DNA from: Desulfobacula sp.
GTDB lineage: Bacteria; Desulfobacterota; Desulfobacteria; Desulfobacterales; Desulfobacteraceae
NCBI GenBank assembly: GCA_023701135.1
Contig: JAMPXP010000001.1
Coordinates: forward strand, 1 to 64,000
Direction: 5' to 3'
DNA: 64,000 bases
Below are positions 50,058-59,575 of this stretch, one piece after another. The translations under genes were made by a program, and so were the position numbers. Each line of letters opens with the position of its first letter. The stretch's first letter is position 1. The notes under the pieces were generated by a model. It worked only from the letters and a program-made list of their open reading frames with translations. It was not told the DNA's origin and did no database searches.

Positions 50058-51386
50058 CTATTCAACCCTGAAAAAGGATTCGTCATATTCGGGTTTGTCC
50101 TTATACCGGGCCATGAAAAATCCCGGCAGTTGATCAATATATTGGAACATCGCCGGATCCAGCATAATACCGGCCTGGTGAAAGGCTTTGACAATATCGT
50201 CCGGTTCCGGCGGACAGCCTTTGACCGGGATCATTTCCTTAATATCCGGATTTTTCCGGTGGGCCATGAACATGCATTTTCCCAGGAGAATGGTTTTGTT
50301 CATGCCCGGAGTGGGCGCCATCATTTTTCCGGTGAGCACTTCCACCCGGTCAAAGTCCTCGCCCTTCCAGGCGGCCCGGATGGCCGACAGGACCACGCCG
50401 TTGACCCCTGAACAATAGGTGCACATGGAGGTATCGTATTTCCGGTAGAACAGGCCTTTGATCCCCTGCTTTACCAGGGGCTCCGGCAGGGCGACGTCCT
50501 CATTCTCCTGATAGGGAAAATCATATTCATGTCTGGAAGAGATCTCATCTAAGGGCAGACCGGCTATTTCCACATCGGAAAGATCCAGGGGTCGGCCGTG
50601 ATTTTTGGCGGCATGGACCAGGTGGGGGATGTCCGAGGGCTCAAACCCCAGGATCCGGGTCCCGACCTTGTCGGCGGCAAAGATGTCGGAGGAAGCAATC
50701 AGGAGATTCCGGCGGTGCATTTTTCCGTCAAATCCCGGACCCCGTTCCAGGGAATAGATGCCGTCGATGAGGGTGAAGATGGGCGGCATTTTATCGGCCA
50801 GTCGGGCCACGTAAAAATGAAGGTCTTTTTCCGGGTCCGGGCTGTGGCATTTTTTCCGGGAATGGATATCAATGAGCCCTTTCAGATTTTTGGTGCCGAG
50901 GCTGATCCGGGTCTGGTTATGGGCCTTCAGCACCGGCAGGTCCACCACCAGATCGCTTTCCAGGGCGTCCCGGTTAAAATTAAGCACAATGCCGTCCCCC
51001 AGATCCGTTTCAACAAAGGGACGGTCCATGACATTCACGTATTTTATCCCGTACCGTTTTTTAAGGGTGTCATAGCCCAGGGTCTGGAAGGCGTGGGCCG
51101 GGGTTTCCATGTCTCCTGCCTTCCGGGTGACCACCCCTTCTCCGATGGTGATATCATCGATGCCGCAGTCTTTTAAGAGGATAATCATGTCCTCCATGAC
51201 CCTGGACGTGGTGATCACCCCCCATTTTGGAAAGGCGACCTCCTTGGTCCAGAACACGATATTGGGTTTGATAAATACCTTGGCCCCTTTTTTAAACCGG
51301 TCCCGCCCATTGCACAGGTCCACGGCTTTGGCCACCGATTCCACGGGTTTCTCATATTGAATAACGGACACGCATGATTTTTTCAT
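50058..51386 (-). CDS. DUF362 domain-containing protein
   Basis: 442 aa. N-terminal KGAKVFIKPNIVFW, then ITIGEGVV, VVDLPVLKAHNQTRISLGTKNLKGLI and a central FTLIDGIYSLERGPGFDGKMHRRNLLIASSDIFAADKVG are the DUF362 hallmarks. A late MCTYCSGVNG has two cysteines, but there is no typical C-terminal ferredoxin motif. DUF362 proteins are common in sulfate reducers and acetogens; the reaction is unknown. No signal peptide. It follows the enoyl-CoA hydratase gene by 70 bp. Confidence 0.88.
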   Translation of the reverse strand: MKKSCVSVIQYEKPVESVAKAVDLCNGRDRFKKGAKVFIKPNIVFWTKEVAFPKWGVITTSRVMEDMIILLKDCGIDDITIGEGVVTRKAGDMETPAHAFQTLGYDTLKKRYGIKYVNVMDRPFVETDLGDGIVLNFNRDALESDLVVDLPVLKAHNQTRISLGTKNLKGLIDIHSRKKCHSPDPEKDLHFYVARLADKMPPIFTLIDGIYSLERGPGFDGKMHRRNLLIASSDIFAADKVGTRILGFEPSDIPHLVHAAKNHGRPLDLSDVEIAGLPLDEISSRHEYDFPYQENEDVALPEPLVKQGIKGLFYRKYDTSMCTYCSGVNGVVLSAIRAAWKGEDFDRVEVLTGKMMAPTPGMNKTILLGKCMFMAHRKNPDIKEMIPVKGCPPEPDDIVKAFHQAGIMLDPAMFQYIDQLPGFFMARYKDKPEYDESFFRVE

Positions 51387-51455
51387 TACCGACTCCTGAT
51401 GTTTGTAAATCCCGGCCCGGGCCCAATACGCCGGGGCCGGAAAAACGGCATCCTA

Positions 51456-52235
51456 TCATTTTCCTGTAAATTTTGCCTTTCTTTTTTCCACAAAAGCCGC
51501 CATGCCCTCTTTTTGATCGGCCGTTCCGAAGAGCATGCAGAACAGGTCCTGTTCAATGCAGATGCCGTCTTTCAAAGAGGTGTTCAGGCCTTTCCGGATG
51601 GCGGTTTTGGCGGCCCGGACAGCCATGGCCGGTTTTGCGGCCAGCTTGCCTGCAAATTTTTTCACTTCCGCCTCCAAGTCTGCTGCCGGCACCAACCGGT
51701 TGAGCAGGCCGAGAGCAAGGGCCCGGTCGGCCTTGATCATATCTCCGGTCAGGATCAGTTCCGCGGCCAGGCTGTAGTTGATGAGCCTGGGCAGGCGCTG
51801 GGTGCCCCCGCCACCGGGAATGATGCCCAGGTTGATTTCCGGCAGACCCAGCACGGCCGTCTCATCCCCGATCCGAAAATCGCAGCACAGGGCCGTCTCC
51901 AGGCCTCCGCCCAGGGCATAGCCGGAAATGGCGGCAATGGTGGGTTTGGGATAATCGGCCAGGCGCTCGTAGATCCGCATGGACCCGTCCGTCAGGGCAT
52001 AGGCGTCCTTGATGCTGCCCTGGGCCATGCGGTCGATATCGGCTCCTGCGGCAAAAACACTTTTGCTGCCCGTGACCACCAGGACCCGGACCTCGTCGTC
52101 ATCGGCACAGGCTTCCAATACCGTTTCCAGGTCGGCAAAGACTTCGGCGTTGAGGGCGTTCAGCTTATCAGGCCGGTTGATCCGGGCCCATCCGATCCCG
52201 TTTTCCTTATTGAACAATAGGGTTTTTAAATCCAT
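51456..52235 (-). CDS. Enoyl-CoA hydratase/isomerase
   Basis: 259 aa crotonase. NALNAEVFADLE, then SVFAAGADIDRMA (oxyanion hole and acyl-CoA loop), ISGYALGGGLETALCCDFRIG and LPEINLGIIPGGGGTQRLPRLI carry the catalytic Glu positions. Full length and unbroken. It hydrates enoyl-CoA to (S)-3-hydroxyacyl-CoA. Located between the DUF362 gene and the second 3-hydroxyacyl-CoA dehydrogenase. Confidence 0.93.
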   Translation of the reverse strand: MDLKTLLFNKENGIGWARINRPDKLNALNAEVFADLETVLEACADDDEVRVLVVTGSKSVFAAGADIDRMAQGSIKDAYALTDGSMRIYERLADYPKPTIAAISGYALGGGLETALCCDFRIGDETAVLGLPEINLGIIPGGGGTQRLPRLINYSLAAELILTGDMIKADRALALGLLNRLVPAADLEAEVKKFAGKLAAKPAMAVRAAKTAIRKGLNTSLKDGICIEQDLFCMLFGTADQKEGMAAFVEKRKAKFTGK

Positions 52236-52273
52236 CGGTTTTCTCCTTTTATCGGGTCTCCTTTTATCAGCCC

Positions 52274-53146
52274 TTATTTTTGGTTATAATCGTACCAGCC
52301 TTTTTTGGTCTTCTCCCCGTATTCACCCTTGACATAATGGGCCGTAAGGCTGGGTTTGGGCAGCTTGGCCGGGTCCCCGGTTTCCCTGAAGGACTCCATG
52401 CACATGGTATAGGCCAAATCAATGCCCGTGAGATCCATGAGCCTGAAGGGCCCCATGGGGTGACCCGCTCCGTAAACACAGGCCTTGTCGATGTCTTCCA
52501 TGGAGGCCACACCCATTTCCAGCATCCATTCCACCTCTTCAAAAATGGCGATGAAAATCCGGTTCAGCAAAAAGCCTTTGACCTCTTTTTTAACATGTAC
52601 CGGTACTTTGTCCAGCTTTTTGCACAGATCCATGGAGATTTGTGCGGTTTCATCGGAGACATGGGGACCCTGGACCACTTCCACCAGTTTCATGACCAGG
52701 GCCGGGTTGAAAAAATGAAGGTTCAGGACCTTGTCCGGCCGCTTTGTGGCATCGGCAATCCTGGAACTGACAATGGCGGAGCTGTTGGTGGCCAGAATGG
52801 CATGGGCCGGGGCCATCCCATCGATGTCTGCAAAGAGTTTCCGTTTGATGTCCAGGACTTCCAGCACAGCTTCGATGACATAATCCGCCTCTTTGACCGC
52901 ATCCTTCAGATCAGGGGTAAACCTGATCCGGGACCGGGCGGCCATGGCCTCTTCCTGTGTCAGCTTTCCTTTTTCCACCCTTCCGGCCAGATAGGCATCC
53001 ACAAAGCTGTCGGCTTTTTTGAGCATGGCCCCGCTCACATCCGTGCATACGGTATGAAAGCCCTTGAGGGCCGATTGCAGGCAGATCTGATGGCCCATGT
53101 TTCCGGCCCCGATGACACTGATATGCTTGATATCGTCTATGTTCAT
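52274..53146 (-). CDS. 3-hydroxyacyl-CoA dehydrogenase (second copy)
   Basis: 290 aa. SVIGAGNMGHQICLQSALKGFHTVCTD (Rossmann), VIEAVLEVLDIKRKLFADID, ATNSSAIVSSRIAD, LHFFNPALVMKLVEVVQGP (catalytic His) and GHPMGPFRLMDLTGIDLAY (C-terminal domain). It fits 3-hydroxybutyryl-CoA-type dehydrogenases better than the first copy. It ends in KGWYDYNQK, the typical C-terminus. It follows the long-form ACAD gene by 37 bp. Confidence 0.93.
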   Translation of the reverse strand: MNIDDIKHISVIGAGNMGHQICLQSALKGFHTVCTDVSGAMLKKADSFVDAYLAGRVEKGKLTQEEAMAARSRIRFTPDLKDAVKEADYVIEAVLEVLDIKRKLFADIDGMAPAHAILATNSSAIVSSRIADATKRPDKVLNLHFFNPALVMKLVEVVQGPHVSDETAQISMDLCKKLDKVPVHVKKEVKGFLLNRIFIAIFEEVEWMLEMGVASMEDIDKACVYGAGHPMGPFRLMDLTGIDLAYTMCMESFRETGDPAKLPKPSLTAHYVKGEYGEKTKKGWYDYNQK

Positions 53147-53182
53147 TCTTTTTCTCCTTTGATGTGATGGCTCATATTATCT

Positions 53183-55000
53183 TTATAGACCGCCGAATTC
53201 ATCGTTGGTTATTTCCACGGCAGCCCCGTCCCCGGTTTTTACGGCATTCATTTTCCCCATGACTTCGGGCAGGATGGTTCGGATATAAAATTGTGCGGTT
53301 TTCACCTGGCCCTTGTAAAATATCTCATCTTTTTTGTTTGCCCCGTTCAAAAGCTTGATGGAAGCGGTTGTGGCCCGCCAGAGCAGCATCCAGGCCATGA
53401 TGACGTCCCCCATGACATTCAGAAAGGGAAGGGAATGGGCATAGGCCGCCTTCATTTCTTTGGACCGGGATCGTTGCAGGATCGTAGCGGCGGTTTCCTC
53501 CAGGCTCTGGACCGCTTTTTCCACATCGTCTGCCAGGGGTTTCAGCACTTCGATTTCCCGGGCCCGGCCAAGGGTCTGGGTGATTTCATTTAAAAAGGCC
53601 TTGAAAACCTCCCCGTTTTTCCGGCCGATTTTCCGGGCCAGCATGTCCATGGCCTGGATGCCGCTGGTTCCCTCAAAGATGGACGTGATCTTGCAGTCCC
53701 TGGCATATTGTTCCACCAGATAATCCTTGGTATAACCGGCCCCGCCGAAGACTTGGATGGCCTGGATGCAGACCTCATGGCCCCGGACGGCAAGATAGTC
53801 TTTGATGGATGGGGTCAAAAGTTCAAACAGATCCCGGTACAGTTCCCTTTCCTCCGGGTCGGCGGCCAGATCCGCCTTGGTGGAACAGGACACCAGGAAC
53901 TGGAAAAAGCTTCTCATGCCTTCCACATGGGATTTCATCCACAAGAGATTCCGTCTCACATCGGGATGCTCGATAATGGGCACCGAAGGGGCGCTCCGGT
54001 CCATGAAATCCTCAAGCCGTCGCCCCTGGATTCTCTGCCTCGCATAGTTCACGGCCAGAAGATAGGCCGAGGAGGCATAGGACAGGGCCTGGAGACCCGT
54101 GCTCATGCGGGAGCTGTTGATCATATGGAACATGATGGCCATGCCTTTCTGCCGTTCCCCCAGAAGAAAGCCCTTGCAGCGGCCCTTGGTTCCCAGGGCC
54201 ATGGAGCAGGTGGCGCTGCCGTGGATCCCGTGTTTTTCTTCCACGCCGGTACAGACAATATCGTTGCGCTCCCCAAGGCTGCCGTCGGGGTTCACCAGGA
54301 ATTTGGGAACAATAAAGATGGAAATGCCCGTGGTGCCCGGAGGGTCTCCTTCAATGCGGGCCAGAACCGGGTGAATGATATTGTCGCACAAATCATGCTC
54401 TCCATTGGTGATGAAAATCTTATTCCCGGAAAGGGAATAGGACCCGTCTTCATTCTGAACCGCCGTGGTTTCCAGGGCACCGACATCACTGCCGGCGCCG
54501 GATTCCGTCAGGAGCATGGTGCCCCCCCATTTGCCGGCAATGATATGGGGAATATAGGTCTTTTTTTGTTCATCGGTGCCGTAGAGGTGGATCATCTTGG
54601 CCGTGCCGGTTCCCATCCAGGCATAGGCCATGAGGGAATAATTGGCGGCATGAAAATGTTCGGCGCAGGCATAGGCCAAGAATCCCGGAACCCCCTGGCC
54701 CCCCATTTCCGTGCTCACCACCATGCTCTGCCAGTCCCCCTCCAGAATTTTCCGGTGAACCTCCCGGAAACAGTCCGGAACCTTTACGGTCCCGTTTTCA
54801 AAGCGCACGCCCTGAACATCCCCTTCGGCCAGGGTGGGCAGGATTTCCTTGAGGGCCAGGGCCCTTGCCTCGGTCAGGATCATGTCGCAGGTTTTCCGGT
54901 TGAATTCCTTGTATTTGTCATGCTTTAGAAAGCGTTCGCATTCCAGTTGTTCCCAGAGGACAAAGTCCATGTCCCGTTTATCCACCAATTGCTGTACCAT
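53183..55000 (-). CDS. Acyl-CoA dehydrogenase, long form with C-terminal domain
   Basis: 605 aa flavoprotein. The N-terminal cap has LAYACAEHF, the FAD/substrate core MLLTESGAGSDVGALET and SLSGNKIFITNGEHD, and catalytic Glu in IFEGTSGIQAMDMLARK. The extra 150-residue C-terminal helical region (to VMGKMNAVKTGDGAAVEI) marks the long ACAD group (DmdC/FadE5-like). It oxidises acyl-CoA to enoyl-CoA and hands electrons to ETF, whose genes are divergent at the end of the operon. 18 bp after the thiolase gene. Confidence 0.92.
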   Translation of the reverse strand: MVQQLVDKRDMDFVLWEQLECERFLKHDKYKEFNRKTCDMILTEARALALKEILPTLAEGDVQGVRFENGTVKVPDCFREVHRKILEGDWQSMVVSTEMGGQGVPGFLAYACAEHFHAANYSLMAYAWMGTGTAKMIHLYGTDEQKKTYIPHIIAGKWGGTMLLTESGAGSDVGALETTAVQNEDGSYSLSGNKIFITNGEHDLCDNIIHPVLARIEGDPPGTTGISIFIVPKFLVNPDGSLGERNDIVCTGVEEKHGIHGSATCSMALGTKGRCKGFLLGERQKGMAIMFHMINSSRMSTGLQALSYASSAYLLAVNYARQRIQGRRLEDFMDRSAPSVPIIEHPDVRRNLLWMKSHVEGMRSFFQFLVSCSTKADLAADPEERELYRDLFELLTPSIKDYLAVRGHEVCIQAIQVFGGAGYTKDYLVEQYARDCKITSIFEGTSGIQAMDMLARKIGRKNGEVFKAFLNEITQTLGRAREIEVLKPLADDVEKAVQSLEETAATILQRSRSKEMKAAYAHSLPFLNVMGDVIMAWMLLWRATTASIKLLNGANKKDEIFYKGQVKTAQFYIRTILPEVMGKMNAVKTGDGAAVEITNDEFGGL

Positions 55001-55017
55001 GTTATTCTCCTTTATTG

Positions 55018-56226
55018 TCAGACCTTCAGATTTTCAATCACCGTCGCCACGCCGAGACCGCCGCCGCAGCAGGACCCGAAAACACCGTACCGGCCGCTGG
55101 TGCGGATCAACTGCCGCATGGCAAACATACAGATCCGGGCCCCGGATGCCCCGTTGGGATGACCAAAGGCAATGGCCCCGCCCAGGGGATTCCATTTTTC
55201 CCGGTCAATGAGTGTACCGGTCCGGTGTTCCATCTCTTTGATGACGGCCAGGTTCTGGACGGCAAAGGCTTCGTTGCATTCCAGGACATCCATATCAGAC
55301 AGTTTGAGCCCGGCCCTTTTTATGGCCATGGGCATGGCATAGGCCGGTCCAATGCCCATGATCTTGGGGTCACAGCCGCAGTCCGCTCCGGACAGCCATT
55401 TGGCCATGGGCCTGTATCCCAGTTCCCGGGCCTTTTCGGCACTCATCATGAGCACAAAGGCGGCTCCGTCGTTCTGGCCGCTGGAATTCCCCGCCGTTAC
55501 CGTGCCGTCCTTTTTAAACACCGGCGGCAGCAAGGCCATTTTTTCAAGGATGGATTCTGGCCGGGGATGTTCATCCCTATCAAATTCATAGGCCGGTGTT
55601 TTCCGGGTGGCGGGAAATTTTACCGGGATAATTTCATCCTTGAAATATCCTTTTTCCATGGCCTCCTTGGCCCGCATCTGGCTGGTATAGGCAAATTCGT
55701 CCGACGCCTGCCGCGGGATATCATAGATGTGTTGAAGATTTTCCGCCGTCAACCCCATGCCGATGCAATCCTCCTGCCTGGGTGAGTTTAAGACCGGCAG
55801 GGGCATGGGCGGTATCAGCTTATAGGGCTCCGTGGACATGGAAAATTTCACGGGAATTTGGCTGTAGGATTCCATGCCTCCGGCGATAATGACATCGGCC
55901 TGGCCGGCCAGAATCTTCCAGGCGGCGTGGTTGATGGAGTCAATGGCGCTGCCGCACTGCATTTCCACATAGGAGGCCGAGGTTTCATAGCCGAGTTTGG
56001 ACCCCAAAACCGCATGGCGGGCCGGGTTAAAACTAAGGGAACACCCGGTGGCAGACCCCAGGAACACGGACTCCACCAGGGTTTTTTCCATAATTTTTGT
56101 TTTTTCCAGAAGCCCGTCAATGCCGATGCCGGCGAGCTTTGATGCGTAAATATCCTTGAGCGCCCCGCCCATGCGGCCAAAGGCGGTTCGAACCCCGTCA
56201 ATAAAAACCACTTCTCTTTGACTCAT
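55018..56226 (-). CDS. Thiolase (acetyl-CoA C-acyltransferase)
   Basis: 402 aa. Catalytic Cys in SYVEMQCGSAIDSINHA (about residue 90), His in GGAIAFGHPNGASGARI, and second Cys in YGVFGSCCGGGLGVATV. N-terminal FIDGVRTAFGRMGGALKD is typical. It cleaves 3-ketoacyl-CoA with CoA, the last beta-oxidation step. The usual NxCSSG loop around the catalytic Cys is replaced by EMQCGSA, as in several deltaproteobacterial thiolases. 51 bp after the carboxyltransferase gene. Confidence 0.93.
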   Translation of the reverse strand: MSQREVVFIDGVRTAFGRMGGALKDIYASKLAGIGIDGLLEKTKIMEKTLVESVFLGSATGCSLSFNPARHAVLGSKLGYETSASYVEMQCGSAIDSINHAAWKILAGQADVIIAGGMESYSQIPVKFSMSTEPYKLIPPMPLPVLNSPRQEDCIGMGLTAENLQHIYDIPRQASDEFAYTSQMRAKEAMEKGYFKDEIIPVKFPATRKTPAYEFDRDEHPRPESILEKMALLPPVFKKDGTVTAGNSSGQNDGAAFVLMMSAEKARELGYRPMAKWLSGADCGCDPKIMGIGPAYAMPMAIKRAGLKLSDMDVLECNEAFAVQNLAVIKEMEHRTGTLIDREKWNPLGGAIAFGHPNGASGARICMFAMRQLIRTSGRYGVFGSCCGGGLGVATVIENLKV

Positions 56227-56276
56227 TGCTGCTATCTCCTTGGATTAGACCTTTGATACCGGTATGCAACCCGATA

Positions 56277-57827
56277 TTAAAATTTGGTGGGCCAGTTGGC
56301 CAGTTTATGTTCCCCGATCCCTCCGGAAACCGCATCCCCTGCTATCTCCAGGGCCTCTGTGATATAGGTCCGGGTGTGCCGGGGATCGATGACATCATGG
56401 ATGTGAAAGGCTCCGGCAGCCCCAAAGGGGGAGGCATCCTCCACCATGGAGCGGATCAGGGCTTCTTTTTCCTTGGGATCAGCATCCCTTGATCCATAGA
56501 CCACATTGGCGGCAATGGCCGGGTCCACAAAGCTCATTTCCGCCGTGGGCCAGGCTACCAGAAAATCCGTGGCGCAACCGGACCCGCTCATATTCCAGAA
56601 GGCCATGCCATAGCTTTTCCGGACGATGATGGAAATCTTGGGAACCGTGATCTGGCCCAGGGCATTCATATAATTCATGACCCTGGCCGCCACCCGGTTT
56701 CTTTCCGCTTCCTTTCCCACGAGAAAACCGGGGGTGTCGTGGAAAAAAACCAGGGGAATATTATAGGAGTCGCACAGGCACAGAAAACTGATGACCTTGT
56801 CAATGCCGTTGGTGTCCATGGCGCCGGCCATGAAGGCGGGCTGATTGGCCACAATGCCCACGGATGCCCCGTTGATCCGGGCAAGGGCTGTGATCACGGA
56901 TTTTCCGAAATCCGGTTTGATTTCAAAAAGGCTGTCCTGATCCATGATGCAGGACAGGATGGTTCGCATATCATAGGTGCGGCTCCGCTTTTCCGGCAAA
57001 AGTTCCAGGATGTTTTCCATGGAGGCCCCTGACCCTTCCGGCACGGTATAGACCGGCGGGGTCTGGCTGTTATGGGAGGGCAGATAGGATAAAAACTGAC
57101 GGATGAGGTCAAAACAATGGTCTTCGTTTTCCGCCACCCGGTCCGCGTTGCCGGTGATTTCACTGTGAACCGCGAATCCGCCGAGTTCTTCATCGGTAAT
57201 CACCTGGCTCAATGCCATTTCAAGGACCCGGGGGCCCGAGACCCCCATGGCAGACCCCTTGACCTGGACCACAAAATCCGAGAGACAGGCCATCCAGGTG
57301 GGCATGCCGTAACACTCCCCCAGGATGGCCGTGACCATGGGAGACTGCCTCACCCGGCTCATGATTTTGATATAGCTGTCAAAGCTGCCGCCGCCAAAGG
57401 AAGCCAGCCCCTTGGAGCCCATGATATCCGGCATCCTGGCCCCGCCGGCCTCCCCCAGGTAAATCATGGGGATGCCTTTTCGGGCGGCATAGGCTTTCAG
57501 TTCCCCTTCTTTTCTGCCGGCGATCCTGCTGGAGGTGGCGGCCAGGACCGTAAAATCATTGGCCGACACCGCCACCCGGCGGCCGGAAATTTTTCCGTAC
57601 CCGGTAATTTTACTGTCCGCCGGGGTTTTATCTTCCATTCCCGCTATATCGGAATGGGCAAACCGGCCCACCTCGAAAAAGGTGTCCGGGTCCAGTAGCC
57701 GGTCTATCCTTTCCCGGGCCGAATACCGGCCTTTGTCATGTTGGCGGTGGATCTTGTCTGTCCCGCCCATTTCCAGCACCATTGCTTTTTTCTTTTCAAA
57801 TATTTCCAGTTCTTTTTCAAAGGGCAT
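56277..57827 (-). CDS. Acyl-CoA carboxyltransferase (propionyl/methylmalonyl-CoA type)
   Basis: 516 aa from the ATG at 57827 (AGGAGA about 9 nt upstream; the ORF track starts at a TTG). Two crotonase-like halves: RIAGRKEGELKAYAARKGIPMIYLGEAGGARM in the N-half and SYNIPLVFFHDTPGFLVGKEAERN in the C-half, with YGMAFWNMSGSGCATDFLVAWPTAEMSFVDP. It fits PccB/MmdA-type carboxyltransferases. No biotin carboxylase or biotin carrier gene is nearby, so it either borrows subunits or acts as the decarboxylase carboxyltransferase. Confidence 0.88.
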   Translation of the reverse strand: MPFEKELEIFEKKKAMVLEMGGTDKIHRQHDKGRYSARERIDRLLDPDTFFEVGRFAHSDIAGMEDKTPADSKITGYGKISGRRVAVSANDFTVLAATSSRIAGRKEGELKAYAARKGIPMIYLGEAGGARMPDIMGSKGLASFGGGSFDSYIKIMSRVRQSPMVTAILGECYGMPTWMACLSDFVVQVKGSAMGVSGPRVLEMALSQVITDEELGGFAVHSEITGNADRVAENEDHCFDLIRQFLSYLPSHNSQTPPVYTVPEGSGASMENILELLPEKRSRTYDMRTILSCIMDQDSLFEIKPDFGKSVITALARINGASVGIVANQPAFMAGAMDTNGIDKVISFLCLCDSYNIPLVFFHDTPGFLVGKEAERNRVAARVMNYMNALGQITVPKISIIVRKSYGMAFWNMSGSGCATDFLVAWPTAEMSFVDPAIAANVVYGSRDADPKEKEALIRSMVEDASPFGAAGAFHIHDVIDPRHTRTYITEALEIAGDAVSGGIGEHKLANWPTKF

Positions 57828-57882
57828 TGTTATCTTCTCCTGAACAATTGACAACCCAGGGCATGAATCCCGCGAGTAAATC

Positions 57883-59541
57883 TTATTTCTTAAATTCTTC
57901 CTTGAGCACCCGCCTTAAGAGTTTTCCCGTGGGAAGCATGGGCAGTGTATTTCTGAATTCCACGACGGCAGGACATTTATAGGAAGACATGCTCTCTTTG
58001 GCCCATTTTTTCAACCGGGGTTCATCCAAATCCGAACCCGGCGCCCGGACGACATAGGCCTTTACCACCTCTCCCTTTTTCTCGTCCAGGACCCCGATAA
58101 CTGCGGATTGTGCAATCTCGGGATGATTGTTGAGGAGCAATTCGACTTCTTCCGGATACACGGAAAAACCTGAAACCTTGATCATTTCCTTGACCCGGCC
58201 CAGAAGATAGAGATAGCCGTCTGCATCGAATTTACCGATGTCACCGGTATACACCCATCCGTCCATGAGGGTCCTGGCGGTTTCTTCCGGCCTTTTCCAG
58301 TATCCCTTGAACACGCCCGGGTTTTTCAGGACAATCTCGCCTTCCCCACCCATTGGAAGTTCCGTTGTGGGGTCATTGAGATCCACGATTTTAAATTCGG
58401 CGGCAGGCCCCGGAATGCCGCAGGTTCCGAATTTCACCCGGTTCCGCGGCATAAAGGTATCGGCCGTATGGGTTTCGCTTAAGCCGTAGGCCCCTTCGAT
58501 CAAAAGCCCGCCCTGGGTGACGGCCTTCCACTGGTCTGAAATTTTTTCCGTTAACTGGATGCCGAAGGATGAGGTCAGACACAGCTTCAGGCTTGAAAGA
58601 TCATAATTCTTTACATCGGGGTCCGCCATGATGCCGACATTCATGGGAACAGCACTGTACCAGAAATCCGCTTTATAGGTTGAGATGGCCTTCATGGCGG
58701 TTTTGACATCGAACATGGACAGCAGCACCTGGGTGGCCCCGGCATAAATGCAACTGTTCATCCCGGCCAGCATCCCGGCAATATGGAAAATGGGCATGGT
58801 CACCAGGCAGACCGTGTCTTTTGTGATGGCGGCCACATTCCGGGTGACGGCGGTCTTGAACAAGGCGGCCTGAAAGGAGAGCGTGCAGCCCTTGGGAAGG
58901 CCTGTGGTTCCGCCGGTGTACTGGAAGAGCCCGATATCCTCTTCCATGTCGATATCCATATGAACCGGCGTTTTATCCCCGGTTGTCACAATTTTCATAA
59001 AATCTTCCGTCCCCGGAATGTTCTGCTTTGGAACCGCCATGGGGCCGATGAGCGGCAGTGTCGGATTTTCAGGAATATAATCGTTAAGATTGGTGGTGAT
59101 GATTTTTCTTAAACGGGTTTTTTCCAACACATGCTTTGCAACGGGAAGAAAAAGGTCCAGGGCCACAAGGATTTCAATGTCCGCATCATTGATCTCATAT
59201 TCCAGCTCAAGTTCCTTGAACAGGGGGGAACAGGGGCACACAACGGCTCCGGCCTTCTGGATACCGAAATGGGCAATGGCATACTGGGGGCAGTTTAAAA
59301 GAAAGATTCCCACCCGGTCCCCCTTTTGTATGCCGTTGGATATCAGGTAACGGGCAAACCGTTCTGACGCCTCATCCAGCTCTTGATAAGAGATCTCTCT
59401 GCCGTAAAAAATGATGGCGGTTTTTTCCGGCGCCTCTTTTGCCCTTATCCTTAAATATTCGTGAACCGGTATGGATCCGTGTGTAAATTTAATTTCCCGG
59501 GGTAAATCTTCAGGCCAACTGCTCATCCATATTTTTTCCAT
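57883..59541 (-). CDS. Acyl-CoA synthetase (AMP-forming)
   Basis: 552 aa ANL-family ligase. AMP-binding P-loop FQYTGGTTGLPKGC (about residue 213), ERFARYLISNGIQKGDRV near the N-terminus, EGAYGLSETHT (A5), GYWKRPEETARTLMDGWVYTGDIG (A7/A8 hinge) and the C-terminal GKLLRRVLKEEF with catalytic Lys. Likely activates a fatty or related acid feeding the operon. It follows the second ACAD gene by 35 bp. Confidence 0.92.
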   Translation of the reverse strand: MEKIWMSSWPEDLPREIKFTHGSIPVHEYLRIRAKEAPEKTAIIFYGREISYQELDEASERFARYLISNGIQKGDRVGIFLLNCPQYAIAHFGIQKAGAVVCPCSPLFKELELEYEINDADIEILVALDLFLPVAKHVLEKTRLRKIITTNLNDYIPENPTLPLIGPMAVPKQNIPGTEDFMKIVTTGDKTPVHMDIDMEEDIGLFQYTGGTTGLPKGCTLSFQAALFKTAVTRNVAAITKDTVCLVTMPIFHIAGMLAGMNSCIYAGATQVLLSMFDVKTAMKAISTYKADFWYSAVPMNVGIMADPDVKNYDLSSLKLCLTSSFGIQLTEKISDQWKAVTQGGLLIEGAYGLSETHTADTFMPRNRVKFGTCGIPGPAAEFKIVDLNDPTTELPMGGEGEIVLKNPGVFKGYWKRPEETARTLMDGWVYTGDIGKFDADGYLYLLGRVKEMIKVSGFSVYPEEVELLLNNHPEIAQSAVIGVLDEKKGEVVKAYVVRAPGSDLDEPRLKKWAKESMSSYKCPAVVEFRNTLPMLPTGKLLRRVLKEEFKK

Positions 59542-59575
59542 GATCCTGTCCTTTTGTTTCTTCCCGCAGGAAGGG

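Noticed and set aside
52280-53167. 295-aa plus-strand ORF opposite the second 3-hydroxyacyl-CoA dehydrogenase
   Set aside because: Antisense shadow; the sense frame is unambiguous.
53708-54928. 406-aa plus-strand ORF opposite the long acyl-CoA dehydrogenase
   Set aside because: Antisense shadow; the minus-strand frame has a full ACAD with all motifs.
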